DNA from: JAPPHA01 sp965221575
GTDB lineage: Bacteria; Pseudomonadota; Alphaproteobacteria; Rhodobacterales; Rhodobacteraceae
DNA length: 64,000 nucleotides
Assembly: GCA_965221575.1 (NCBI GenBank)
Contig: CBDCSM010000011.1
Location: 682,001 to 746,000 of the forward strand
Reading direction: 5' to 3'
A program made the position numbers and the translations under genes. Below the pieces are notes generated by a model that was given only the letters and a program-made list of their open reading frames with translations, had not been told where the DNA came from and ran no database searches. Position 1 is the stretch's first letter. Each line of letters starts with the position of its first letter. Shown piece by piece: positions 35,930 to 44,390 of the stretch.

Positions 35930-37036
35930 TCATTTGCCCTGGCGTTGACGCGGCGGCGATTCCGCGAATAGCTGACACGCGTCGCGGGACCAGCCGATCC
36001 AGGTTTCGGCGCCGCAACTGATCGACTCCTCGCCAATGTTCAATACATCACTGACGATTTTCTCCCCCGATTCGACTTCCAGGAGGATTCGGTTCTTCGA
36101 TCCAAGGTAGTTCATTGCAACTACCCTCGCCTTGATCCTGTTGTCGGCGTTTTCCGCCAGAGTTCCAAACCTGACCTTCTCAGGCCGAATCATAAGGTGG
36201 ATTGCTCCCTGCTCAAGATTGAGCGGCCGGGCATGTGATGTTTCACATGCCACCTTGACGCCGAAATTCGTCTCGACCTGCAGCACCGATCCGTCCCGGG
36301 AGACCAGGCGCGCCGGAAAGATATTGGCATCCCCTATGAAATCCGCCACGAACCGTGTGTTGGGACTGTCGTAGATTTCGTTTGGCGTCCCGATTTGCTC
36401 AATGACGCCTTCCCTCATTACGGCGATCCTGTCCGAAAGGAACAAGGCCTCGTCCTGGTCGTGGGTCACGTAGATGGTCGTCAAGCCTAGCTTGTGCTGC
36501 AGATCCTTCAGCCAGATCCGCATTTCCTCGCGAAGTTTCTTGTCAAGGGCACTTAGGGGTTCGTCCAGCAGCAGCAGCTTTGGCTCGAGTATAATCACCC
36601 TCGCGAGTGCCACGCGCTGAAGTTGTCCCCCTGACAACTGCGAAGGCATGCGGTTCGCCAGACCCTCCATGCTCACCTGCTGCAGGGCTTTCTCCACTTC
36701 CTCGGCAATGAGTTTCTTGTCCATGCGCCGTAGCTTGAGGCCGTATCCGACGTTTTGCGCAACCGTCATGTGGGGGAATATCGCGTAGTTCTGGAATACG
36801 ATCCCTACGTTTCTCTTTTCTGGCGCCAGACGTGTGACATTTTCACCCGAAAGTATTACTTCCCCGGATGTCGGAGGAACGAATCCGGCTATCATTCGCA
36901 GTGTTGTTGTCTTGCCGCACCCTGAAGGGCCCAGCAGCGAGAAGAATTCACCGTCTTCCACCTGAATATTCAGGTCCGCCACAGCCCTGAAACGGCCATA
37001 GGTCTTGGTCACCGAGTCGAGGGTGACATAGCTCAA
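35930..37036 (-). CDS. Polyamine/iron-type ABC transporter ATPase (PotA-like)
   Basis: 368 residues. Walker A LLGPSGCGKTTTLRMIAG, Q-loop VFQNYAIFPHMTV, signature LSGGQLQRVALARV, Walker B LLLLDEPLSALDKKL and H-loop VTHDQDEAL. The C-terminal third is a TOBE-type regulatory domain (LMIRPEKVRFG and after). Energises the two permeases and binding protein encoded upstream. It ends two bases before the SDR start codon. Confidence 0.92.
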   Translation of the reverse strand: MSYVTLDSVTKTYGRFRAVADLNIQVEDGEFFSLLGPSGCGKTTTLRMIAGFVPPTSGEVILSGENVTRLAPEKRNVGIVFQNYAIFPHMTVAQNVGYGLKLRRMDKKLIAEEVEKALQQVSMEGLANRMPSQLSGGQLQRVALARVIILEPKLLLLDEPLSALDKKLREEMRIWLKDLQHKLGLTTIYVTHDQDEALFLSDRIAVMREGVIEQIGTPNEIYDSPNTRFVADFIGDANIFPARLVSRDGSVLQVETNFGVKVACETSHARPLNLEQGAIHLMIRPEKVRFGTLAENADNRIKARVVAMNYLGSKNRILLEVESGEKIVSDVLNIGEESISCGAETWIGWSRDACQLFAESPPRQRQGK

Positions 37037-37069
37037 GCGACTGCTCCTTCACATCCGACGGCAAGTCGA

Positions 37070-37096
37070 GGCGGGCGGCGAATGGGGCCGCCCGCC
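37070..37096 (-). promoter_or_regulatory. Intercistronic hairpin between binding-protein and ATPase genes
   Basis: Perfect 10-bp GC stem GGCGGGCGGC / GCCGCCCGCC with a seven-base loop, not followed by a T-run. It may stabilise the 3' end of the upstream message after processing, raising binding-protein levels, instead of ending transcription. Confidence 0.6.
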
Positions 37097-37106
37097 AGAA
37101 CTGTTG

Positions 37107-38285
37107 TCAGGACGCAAGAATGGCGTTCATCGTGTCGACGATTTGGGTCTGGTTGTTGATGAACCAGCGCCAGTCGGGACGATAGAGGGTTGCCAGATCG
37201 GTGGCCGGATCAGACCATCCTTGATCAACCAGCGGCTGCGCAAGCTTGGAGTTGAGATTGATGGGATGGAAGAAGATTCCCTCTGACCAGATGTCACCAG
37301 CCGAAGCCGAACAATAGCGATCGAGAAGCGCGTAGGCGAGTTTCTTGCGCATAGGACTCGAGCCACGGGACACGGCAGAGTGCATCTGGTTGAACGGTGC
37401 GATCTCCTTGCAGCGTGCCCACTTGATTGGCAGCCCTCGCTGGGTCTGCAACAGCGCTTCCCCATCGGTCTGCCAAGCAAGATCGACCTCTCCACGCTCC
37501 ATCAGGTTCATCGTCTCGCCAGTGAACGGGCTGATAATCCAAGGCTTGCCCTCGGCGAACCGCTTGAATGCCGTTTCCATGTCGTATTCGTCACGACCAT
37601 AGATCTTGCTAACCGACATGAAGAGGATCGATTGAAGGTCGTTGGCCGGTCCGTAAATCGACTTTCGACCTTCGTACGCTGGATTCCAAAGTGCATCCAG
37701 CGTGTTGGGTTCCTCGGTGATTACCTCAGTGCGATAGGCAAGTCCCATCACATGCAGTGCCCAGATTACGCCTGGACCGTAAAAGGCAATCCCGGGATAC
37801 AGTTCGGCAACCGAAGGGCAATTCGCCAGAATGTCATCATGGCTAACGAAGAAGCCGCGGACATCGAGATTCATGGCCTCGGGCAGATTGCCATTGTAGA
37901 GGTCAATCGGCGGGTCGTCTGGTCCTGCAAGCGACATCTTGGTGAACCAAGGCCACGCATTGTCGTACCTCACCTTGCAGTTGAAGTCCTCCTCGAATTG
38001 CTTGATCACTGCACGTCGTGCGAGTTCCTCAAGTTCGCCGCCCCAGTGTGCAACGGTAATCGTTTCCCCGCCAGCGTCAAACGCCATGCCATCCCAAATT
38101 TGTTCACCAGTACTTTGGGCGCGGGCCATGCCATGGTCTCCCATTACGTGCACGATTGCAGTGCTGGACAGACCAAGGGCCGAAAGACTCAAGAGGATTT
38201 GACGACGTGTTGTCTTGCCCTCTCGATACTCGTCCTGGAGTCTCTCGACGGCCGAGACAGTTTTCTGTGTGCGTGAATCACTCAT
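37107..38285 (-). CDS. Extracellular solute-binding protein (PotD/spermidine-putrescine type)
   Basis: 392 residues. A Tat-type signal is likely: EGKTTRRQILLSLSALGLSSTAIVH, unusually far (about 25 residues) from the start. The mature part begins near IWDGMAFDAGGETITVAHWGG and fits SBP family 8-like proteins (YDNAWPWFTKM, LWNPAYEGRKSIYGPAND, AWQTDGEALLQT). Binds the periplasmic substrate, possibly a polyamine-like or amino compound. Located between permeases and ATPase. Confidence 0.85.
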   Translation of the reverse strand: MSDSRTQKTVSAVERLQDEYREGKTTRRQILLSLSALGLSSTAIVHVMGDHGMARAQSTGEQIWDGMAFDAGGETITVAHWGGELEELARRAVIKQFEEDFNCKVRYDNAWPWFTKMSLAGPDDPPIDLYNGNLPEAMNLDVRGFFVSHDDILANCPSVAELYPGIAFYGPGVIWALHVMGLAYRTEVITEEPNTLDALWNPAYEGRKSIYGPANDLQSILFMSVSKIYGRDEYDMETAFKRFAEGKPWIISPFTGETMNLMERGEVDLAWQTDGEALLQTQRGLPIKWARCKEIAPFNQMHSAVSRGSSPMRKKLAYALLDRYCSASAGDIWSEGIFFHPINLNSKLAQPLVDQGWSDPATDLATLYRPDWRWFINNQTQIVDTMNAILAS

Positions 38286-38405
38286 AACATTCTCCCTTTC
38301 ATGTTGATTTCATAGTGCGGTATCCGTCTCAATCACAATCTGCGCACTTCGGCGTGAGACGCCGTACGAGCATGTGGCGGGATCTGAGCGCGGACCCATC
38401 TTGTT

Positions 38406-39209
38406 TCAATTTTTCCTGTTCATGATCAGGTAAGTCAAGACCATCGAGACGACGACTGTGAATATGGCAAACGTGCCAGCTGCGGCGATGGTAGGATCGG
38501 TACGGAAGCGAATCTCGTTATAAAGAGCCACGGGCAGTGGCAGCAGATCCGGGGCGGACAGGAACAACGACACGTCAAATTGCCCAAACGAGGCAGCGAA
38601 CGCAAAAGTTGCACCGGCCAGAATTCCCTGCCCGATAACCCGCACGGTAATGTCCCAGAAGGCTCTGAGCGGACCCGCTCCAAGGCTTCGCGCTGCCTCT
38701 TCAAGACTCTCATCAAACCTCGCCAACGCCGCGGAAACAGCTGCAAAGACGAATGGGAATGTCACCGCGACATGCCCTGCCACCAGTCCGGCGTAAGTCT
38801 GCTGCAGCCCCGAGCGGGTCAGGACCAGAAACGACAGAATTGCAAGCCCCAGTACCATGCCAGGCAGAACGAGCGGTGCCAGAAATAGAGCATGCAGAAA
38901 GCCCTTGAACGGAAACCAGAGCCGGCGCATCGCAACCGCTGCGGTCGTTCCGAGCAGCGTGGAGATCAGCGACACCGTTGCGCCTAGCTGAAAAGAGAAC
39001 AGATAGCTGTGCTGGAACATGTCCGAAGCAATGAATCCAACGATCCATTTGAAAGAGAATCCCTGTGGCGGAAACTGCAGGTAGTTTCCGGAGTTAAAGG
39101 CTGCGACAATTGTCACCACAGCTGGTCCGAGCAGCAGGACGAGCGCGACGCCCGCCAGCAGCAGGAACACAACCGGGAAATCTCGTTCACCCTCGATTCG
39201 GTCAGCCAT
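38406..39209 (-). CDS. ABC transporter permease (PotC-like)
   Basis: 267 residues from ATG at 39209, four bases after the other permease. Six helices are visible (for example FPVVFLLLAGVALVLLLGPAVV), with the EAA loop EEAARSLGAGPLRAFWDITV. Second half of the transmembrane channel. The 120 bases downstream, before the binding-protein gene, contain CGTCTCA...TGAGACG arms but no T-run. Confidence 0.9.
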   Translation of the reverse strand: MADRIEGERDFPVVFLLLAGVALVLLLGPAVVTIVAAFNSGNYLQFPPQGFSFKWIVGFIASDMFQHSYLFSFQLGATVSLISTLLGTTAAVAMRRLWFPFKGFLHALFLAPLVLPGMVLGLAILSFLVLTRSGLQQTYAGLVAGHVAVTFPFVFAAVSAALARFDESLEEAARSLGAGPLRAFWDITVRVIGQGILAGATFAFAASFGQFDVSLFLSAPDLLPLPVALYNEIRFRTDPTIAAAGTFAIFTVVVSMVLTYLIMNRKN

Positions 39210-39213
39210 GCCG

Positions 39214-40071
39214 TCAGACTCCGATGCTCCGACCAGCAAACCTGTAAACAAGAACGATGGCGCCGAAGCTTACCGAAAACAGAATGAATGCGATGCTTGC
39301 GCCGAACTGCCAGAATCCCATGTCATTCACTTGCTGATACAGGTGGATGGCGAGCGTGGGAATCCGGGATGATCCGAGCAGGGCCGGCACCAAATAACCC
39401 GCGACGGCAAGTGCAAACACGATCACCGAGCCGGAGATGATGGCTGGCAACGAGAGTGGAAGCGTCACATCGAAGAAGGCTCTCCATCTGGATGCCCCGA
39501 GACTTCGCGCCGCCTGTTCGTAGGTGACGTCCACGTTTCGAAGAACTCCAACCAGCGTGAAGATCATGAATGGCAGAGTGAACTGTACGGTACCAATCGT
39601 CACACCGATCATGTTGTACAGGAACGTGATTTTCGGCAGACCTAGCGCTGCAAGAAGTTGATTCAGGAGTCCGTTGCTGTTCCCGAAGATTGTCGTGATT
39701 CCGTAGAGCCGCACGGTCATGTCAAGCTGCATGGCGGCCAGCACCAGAACCACCAGTACCAGGAAGGTTCTCTTTCGTCTCGTCCGTGCAACGATGAACG
39801 CGAGCGGATAGCCTAGCAATACGCAAAACACGACGCTGAACACACCCAGCATCAGGCTGTTCTTCAATGAATCGAGAAACAGCTTCGTCGTGAAAAAGCG
39901 AGCAAAATTATCGAGCGTAAACGTCGACGAGATCTCGATAATCCCGCGTTGGGACGGGTTGAATCCGATCACGAAGTAAAGGGCCAAGGGAATGATCATG
40001 AAGAGCACAAAGAGCACGCCTGCTGGTAAAATGAGCAGGTAGCGCTGGTCGAACGTCATTCCTCTTGCCAC
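39214..40071 (-). CDS. ABC transporter permease (PotB-like)
   Basis: 285 residues, N-terminal MTFDQRYLLILPAGVLFVLFMIIPL, six helices and the EAA loop EQAARSLGASRWRAFFDVTLP. Pairs with the PotC-like protein. It starts 43 bases after the lipoyl-domain gene, so transporter and 2-oxo acid dehydrogenase genes appear to be in one transcript. Confidence 0.92.
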   Translation of the reverse strand: MARGMTFDQRYLLILPAGVLFVLFMIIPLALYFVIGFNPSQRGIIEISSTFTLDNFARFFTTKLFLDSLKNSLMLGVFSVVFCVLLGYPLAFIVARTRRKRTFLVLVVLVLAAMQLDMTVRLYGITTIFGNSNGLLNQLLAALGLPKITFLYNMIGVTIGTVQFTLPFMIFTLVGVLRNVDVTYEQAARSLGASRWRAFFDVTLPLSLPAIISGSVIVFALAVAGYLVPALLGSSRIPTLAIHLYQQVNDMGFWQFGASIAFILFSVSFGAIVLVYRFAGRSIGV

Positions 40072-40114
40072 AGCGTTGCCTTCTTTAGCGGCGCTTGGAC
40101 TGCAGCCGGTTCCT

Positions 40115-40354
40115 TCAGGTCTCGATGATCGCGATCACGTCTCCGACAGGCACGTCGTCACCCTGTCGGCAGAGGATCTCAACAATTGTCCCGTCCGCTG
40201 GAGCCTCGATTTCCGTTACCACTTTCTCCGTTTCCACGCTCAAGATCCCGTCGCCGGCAGCAACGCGATCGCCGGGACTCTTGAACTGCTCAACGATTGT
40301 GCCTTCAGTCATTGTCATCCCGAATTTGGGCATCAGCAGTTTCATGCGTGCCAA
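40115..40354 (-). CDS. Free-standing lipoyl (biotinyl-like) carrier domain protein
   Basis: About 79 residues, almost exactly one lipoyl domain: LLMPKFGMTMTEGTIVEQF, then the modified lysine in LSVETEKVVTEIEAP and PVGDVIAIIET at the end. In E2 acyltransferases this domain is followed by a subunit-binding and a catalytic domain; both are absent here and the stop is clean. I chose TTG at 40354 (AAGGGGG ribosome-binding site eight bases before, TGA-C-TTG coupling to the E1 beta gene); an ATG at 40345 is the alternative. It would carry the acyl group made by the E1 enzyme. Confidence 0.85.
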   Translation of the reverse strand: MARMKLLMPKFGMTMTEGTIVEQFKSPGDRVAAGDGILSVETEKVVTEIEAPADGTIVEILCRQGDDVPVGDVIAIIET

Positions 40355-40355
40355 G

Positions 40356-41339
40356 TCAGTTTCCCCCTTTCCAGGAAACCACACGATTCACGGCTTCAAC
40401 TATGTCTTCGACGCTGGGCAGGACCTTGGCCTCAAGCGCCGGATTGAATGGAATGGGAACCGGCCTGTTTGTAACCCGCTGAATCGGAGCGACCAGATCT
40501 CCGAAACCTTTCTCCGCGACGGTGGCAGCCCATTCCGACGCGGCACTGCAGACTGGAAATGCTTCGTCCACTGCCACGAGGCGGCCAGTGCGCTTTACGC
40601 TTTGCAGCACGGTCTCGACATCCCAAGGCTTGAGCGTACGCAAGTCAATGACCTCGGCTTCGATACCATCACGGGCAAGGGATTCGGCAGCAGCCAGCGA
40701 TCTGTGGACCGTGAGGCCTGCCGCACATAGCGATACGTCGCGACCCTGCCGCTTGATATCGGCACGACCAAGCGGAACAATATACTCCTCATCCGGAACC
40801 TCACCCCTTTGTCCGCCCAGTGACAGTTGATTGAGAAAGACAACCGGGTTGTCATCGCGAATCGCAGCCTTGAGCAACCCCTTGACGTCGTACGGTGTGG
40901 ACGGAGCAACGACTTTGATCAACGGCATGTTCATGAAGAACTGGTGAACCGGTTGGCTGTGGTGGGCACCCGCCGAAACGCCGCCGCCATTTTGCGTCAT
41001 GTAGACAACCGGAACCGTGGTCTGCCCACCGAACATGAACCGCATCAATCCGGCCTGATTGGCGATCTGATCGAATGCAAGATAAAGAAACGTGCCAAAC
41101 ATCAAGTCGACAACCGGGCGCAAGCCGGTCGCTGCCGCTCCTACCGCTGCACCGGCAACAGCTAACTCGGAAATCGGCGTGTCTCGCACGCGGCGATCGC
41201 CAAATTCTGCATGCAGCCCTCGAGTGCCCGCAAAAACGCCCAACTGCACGTCCTCTCCCATCAGAAGCACGCTTGGATCGCGCTCTATTTCCTCGGAAAG
41301 TGCTTCGTTGATTGCCCTGATATAGGTCTTTCTTGCCAT
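40356..41339 (-). CDS. 2-oxo acid (pyruvate/acetoin-type) dehydrogenase E1, beta subunit
   Basis: 327 residues from ATG at 41339. Features are AINEALSEEIERDPSVLLMGEDV, GTRGLHAEFG, VRDTPISELAVAGAAVGAA, GGQTTVPVVYMTQNGGG, HHSQPVHQFFMNMPLIKVVAPS and the C-terminal LRTLKPWDVETVLQSVKRTGR. With the alpha subunit it forms the ThDP-dependent decarboxylase that transfers the acyl group to a lipoyl lysine. Best resemblance is to acetoin/pyruvate E1 beta. Confidence 0.92.
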   Translation of the reverse strand: MARKTYIRAINEALSEEIERDPSVLLMGEDVQLGVFAGTRGLHAEFGDRRVRDTPISELAVAGAAVGAAATGLRPVVDLMFGTFLYLAFDQIANQAGLMRFMFGGQTTVPVVYMTQNGGGVSAGAHHSQPVHQFFMNMPLIKVVAPSTPYDVKGLLKAAIRDDNPVVFLNQLSLGGQRGEVPDEEYIVPLGRADIKRQGRDVSLCAAGLTVHRSLAAAESLARDGIEAEVIDLRTLKPWDVETVLQSVKRTGRLVAVDEAFPVCSAASEWAATVAEKGFGDLVAPIQRVTNRPVPIPFNPALEAKVLPSVEDIVEAVNRVVSWKGGN

Positions 41340-41352
41340 CGCGACCCGCTGT

Positions 41353-42336
41353 TCAGACCCAACAGTCTTCATCCAGCACCGAGTTTGCCGGGTGCGCGCT
41401 CCCGCGCGCGAACTCCACAGAGCGCTCGATTGCTTCGGATACGGCGGTCTCAAGTTCATCAAGTTCAGTTGCACGGGCAAGGCCAAGATCAATCAGCGAC
41501 GACCGCATACGCGGAAGTGGGTCGGAGGCAACCGCCTGTTCGCGCTCCTCCTGCGGCCTGTATTCCTGCCCGCCAAGGAATGCAGCCTCACCCTCGGCAT
41601 GATCCCCGATTCTGTAGGTCTTGGCCTCGATGAGCGTTGGGCCTTCACTGCGGCGTGCACGCTTCACGGCGATTTCAGCCGCCTCAAAAACGGCGAATGC
41701 GTCACAGCCGTCAATTGCAATGCCAGGCAATCCATAACCAGCCGCCCTTTCCGCAAGATCCGACACCTTCGTCGTTCTTTCGTAGGGCGTGAATTCGCCG
41801 TATCGGTTGTTTTCGCACACAAAGATGCATGGCAGCTCCCAGGCTGCAGCAAGATTGAGAGATTCATGAAAGCTGCCCTCGTTGGCTGCACCGTCGCCAA
41901 AGAACGCCACGGAGACCTGGTTCGTTCCATTGTAAGCCGCCGAAAGACCAGCACCAACGCAGATAGGTAATCCGCCACCAACGATTCCGCATGCACCCAG
42001 CATGCCGATGTTGAAATCGGCGATATGCATTGATCCGCCCTTGCCCTTGCAATAGCCGGTCGATTTCCCGAAAAGTTCCGCCATCATGCGGTTGATGTCG
42101 CCGCCTTTGGCAATTGCGTGGCCGTGGCCGCGGTGGGTCGAAACGATGTAGTCACGGTCGTTCAACGTAGCGCAGACACCGGCCGCGACCGCTTCCTCGC
42201 CAATGTAGAGATGTACGAAACCGGGAAGCTGGCCGCTCATGAACAGCTCTCCGACTTTCTGTTCAAATTGGCGGATCCGGTTCATCCTGGAATAGATGTC
42301 CAAGGCCTTGGCGGGTGCAATCTGCCTGCTACTCAC
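41353..42336 (-). CDS. 2-oxo acid (pyruvate/acetoin-type) dehydrogenase E1, alpha subunit
   Basis: 327 residues from GTG at 42336, which overlaps the M20 gene's stop (GTGA). ThDP-binding motif FFGDGAANEGSFHESLNLAA, preceded by THRGHGHAIAKGGD, GKGGSMHIADFNIGMLGA and the phosphorylation-loop region TYRIGDHAEGEAAFL. Forms E1 with the beta subunit 13 bases downstream. Acetoin dehydrogenase alpha is the closest-looking group. Confidence 0.92.
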   Translation of the reverse strand: MSSRQIAPAKALDIYSRMNRIRQFEQKVGELFMSGQLPGFVHLYIGEEAVAAGVCATLNDRDYIVSTHRGHGHAIAKGGDINRMMAELFGKSTGYCKGKGGSMHIADFNIGMLGACGIVGGGLPICVGAGLSAAYNGTNQVSVAFFGDGAANEGSFHESLNLAAAWELPCIFVCENNRYGEFTPYERTTKVSDLAERAAGYGLPGIAIDGCDAFAVFEAAEIAVKRARRSEGPTLIEAKTYRIGDHAEGEAAFLGGQEYRPQEEREQAVASDPLPRMRSSLIDLGLARATELDELETAVSEAIERSVEFARGSAHPANSVLDEDCWV

Positions 42337-43589
42337 GACGTGTTGCCTTTTGTCGCGCGTTCGTCGGCCGCGACAAGTTGCAAGGCGGCATTGGCCAGTA
42401 CCCGCGTAGCGGTTTCGACCTGCTCTATTTCGATGCACTCGTCTACCATCGGCCAGGTTGGAATGAATCCCGGCCCGTATTCAACGCACTGGATTCCGAC
42501 GCCCTTGAAATGACTAGCATCGGAAGTCGCGCCGATCCGGTGGCCAGCCCCGACCACCGGTTCGCTGCCGGAAACGCGCCTGTGGGCCTTGACCAGTTCC
42601 ACGACCAAAGGCAGGTCCTCGTCGGTTGCCGCACGCGCAGGCATGTTCGGCTGGCTCTTCGAAAGGGGCACTGCGAGTTCTGCATTGAAGTCAGGGTCCT
42701 CTGCGGCGATCCCGGACAACAGGCCGCGAAAATCGGACACCACGGACTCCTCCGTCATTCCGGGAACGATGCGCAGGTCGAACACAAGCTCCGTGACATC
42801 CTGAAAATGCGAAATCCCTCGAAACGACATTCTTGGATATCCGGAAAGAAGGGGGTGAGGATCGAAAGTGATCCATCCGCCGTTCTTCCGCGATCTGAGC
42901 GGAGCGTAGGACTGTCCAACTCGGTCGATTAGCAGGGCGGCCTTTTCAATTGGGTTTACATACGGAACTCGAGCCTTGAACTCGCCCTTGACAACTATTC
43001 TGCCCTGAACGTATCCGGTTGAAACCACGCAAACATCGAGGTTTGCCGCCTCGGTTACGATGCAGTAGTCCGGCCGAAGTCCCGTGCCGCATAGATGGAT
43101 CGCCCCGACACCGCCGCCTGTTTCTGCAGCCACCGCTGCAACGATGAGGTCGCCTTTCAGTGATTTCCCGGATTGGCGAACCCAGTCCGCGGCCACCATG
43201 ATGGCCGCGAGTCCCGCCTTCATGTTGATCGCTCCGAGGCCGTAGATGTAACCGTCGCTTACGTCTCCCGACCACGGATCGTGTTGCCATTCCTCCTCCC
43301 GATACGGACGTCCATTCCAGTCGCTGGTATCAGTGTGTCCGCAGAGCATCAGGTTCGGACCCGTGCCGTCACCCCGCACCGTGCCTATGACTTGGTGTGT
43401 CACCCGACCATCTGGCAAGGGGACCGCCTGAAGTTCAACCTCGAAGTCGCGCTCACTCATCCACGCACCGATCCAGTGCGCGATTTCGGATTCCTGCCAA
43501 AGTGGCGACGGAATCGAAATCAGTTTTTGGGTAAGGTGTACAGCCTCGTTCGCATCCATTGCGTCGAGTCCGTTGGTATCTCGGCTCAT
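42333..43589 (-). CDS. M20 family metallopeptidase / deacylase (ArgE/DapE-like)
   Basis: 418 residues from ATG at 43589, overlapping the ridA stop by four bases. Zinc ligands appear in LMLCGHTDTSDWNG (HTD), GLGAINMKAGLAAIM (in place of the usual GxxDMK), AAVAAETGGGVGA (catalytic/metal Glu with EE replaced by AETGG) and TSDASHF near the C-terminus. The changes at the second Asp and the Glu pair are unusual for a fully active M20 site. The family removes acyl groups from N-acyl amino acids or cleaves dipeptides. Confidence 0.85.
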   Translation of the reverse strand: MSRDTNGLDAMDANEAVHLTQKLISIPSPLWQESEIAHWIGAWMSERDFEVELQAVPLPDGRVTHQVIGTVRGDGTGPNLMLCGHTDTSDWNGRPYREEEWQHDPWSGDVSDGYIYGLGAINMKAGLAAIMVAADWVRQSGKSLKGDLIVAAVAAETGGGVGAIHLCGTGLRPDYCIVTEAANLDVCVVSTGYVQGRIVVKGEFKARVPYVNPIEKAALLIDRVGQSYAPLRSRKNGGWITFDPHPLLSGYPRMSFRGISHFQDVTELVFDLRIVPGMTEESVVSDFRGLLSGIAAEDPDFNAELAVPLSKSQPNMPARAATDEDLPLVVELVKAHRRVSGSEPVVGAGHRIGATSDASHFKGVGIQCVEYGPGFIPTWPMVDECIEIEQVETATRVLANAALQLVAADERATKGNTS

Positions 43590-43993
43590 TTGCGCATGGC
43601 CTTGTCTGGCAGGACTGCAATGACATCGATGCCCACCTGACCGCCTCCCCACAACTCCTTCACGCCGATCGTATTTCGTGAAGGATAGGGCGGAACGGCA
43701 TATTCGGAGAAAACACGATCCATGTCTTCAAATCGTGCGATGTTGACCAGCGATACGTTGATTCGCACTACGTGCTCCCATGCACATCCCGCTGCCTCGA
43801 GAACGGCCGTAACGTTGTCGAGCGCTTGACGCAGTTCCGGCTCGAAACCGCCCCGCACAATGCCAGAGCCGTCAGGGTGCGTGCCGAGATAACCGGATGT
43901 TACTAGCAGGTTCCCTGTCAAAATTGCCTGGCTGTACTTGCTCGATGGAACCGGTGCCTTTGGCGAGAAAACCGGAGATCTTTTTACAGTCAT
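43586..43993 (-). CDS. RidA family protein
   Basis: 135 residues from ATG at 43993. Family segments are YSQAILTGNLLVTSGYLG, ELRQALDNVTAVLEAAGCAWEHVVRINV and YPSRNTIGVKELWGGGQVGIDVIAVL. The usual catalytic Arg of the RNAxC-like segment corresponds to PSRNTIGV. RidA hydrolyses 2-aminoacrylate and other enamines/imines, consistent with the diaminopropionate ammonia-lyase-like gene in this locus. First gene of the long catabolic unit. Confidence 0.88.
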   Translation of the reverse strand: MTVKRSPVFSPKAPVPSSKYSQAILTGNLLVTSGYLGTHPDGSGIVRGGFEPELRQALDNVTAVLEAAGCAWEHVVRINVSLVNIARFEDMDRVFSEYAVPPYPSRNTIGVKELWGGGQVGIDVIAVLPDKAMRK

Positions 43994-44390
43994 GACGGGT
44001 GTCCTCGCCCGTTGTGCGCTCCACGCAGACTGTTGCAAATTATGGTGTGGCAGAAGCGAAACCTCTCCGCATCGACCGGTACGCCACGCTTCACTTCAAA
44101 CTGCCCTCGCTCGTCAAGTCGCTTGACAAGCTCGATCTTGTCATACCGGGAAAGGGAGATTGTTTTGGATTTCACCTTCACTCCACAGGGAAGACTTGTC
44201 GCGAAGTTGTCAAACTCAGATCGGATGTCACCATTGCGCACTCGCTCCAGCAGCATGTTCGTTGCAGTTCCGTCAATCGACCGTCCTGTGAGTATGCCTT
44301 CCTCGCGTAAGATCGAATGCCCAAAGTCGGACAAACCGTGAAGCATAACTTGAAATATGGCCGGAAGAGTCGTTCGATCGCTCTCGGCAA
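43990..44390 (-). pseudogene. Decayed YheO-like (PAS/HTH) regulator
   Basis: An open 118-codon frame gives VMLHGLSDFGHSILREEGIL and TGRSIDGTATNMLLERVRNG, typical of the YheO-like PAS domain, then jumps from VKVKSKTI straight to LSRYDKIELVKRLDERGQFE, the start of the YheO HTH domain. About 70 residues between them are missing, the N-terminus lies behind an in-frame TAA, and the end (FRFCHTIICNSL) is diverged from the usual GVSRxTVYNYL helix. The stop still overlaps the ridA ATG (ATGA). Likely the former regulator of the downstream catabolic genes. Confidence 0.65.
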
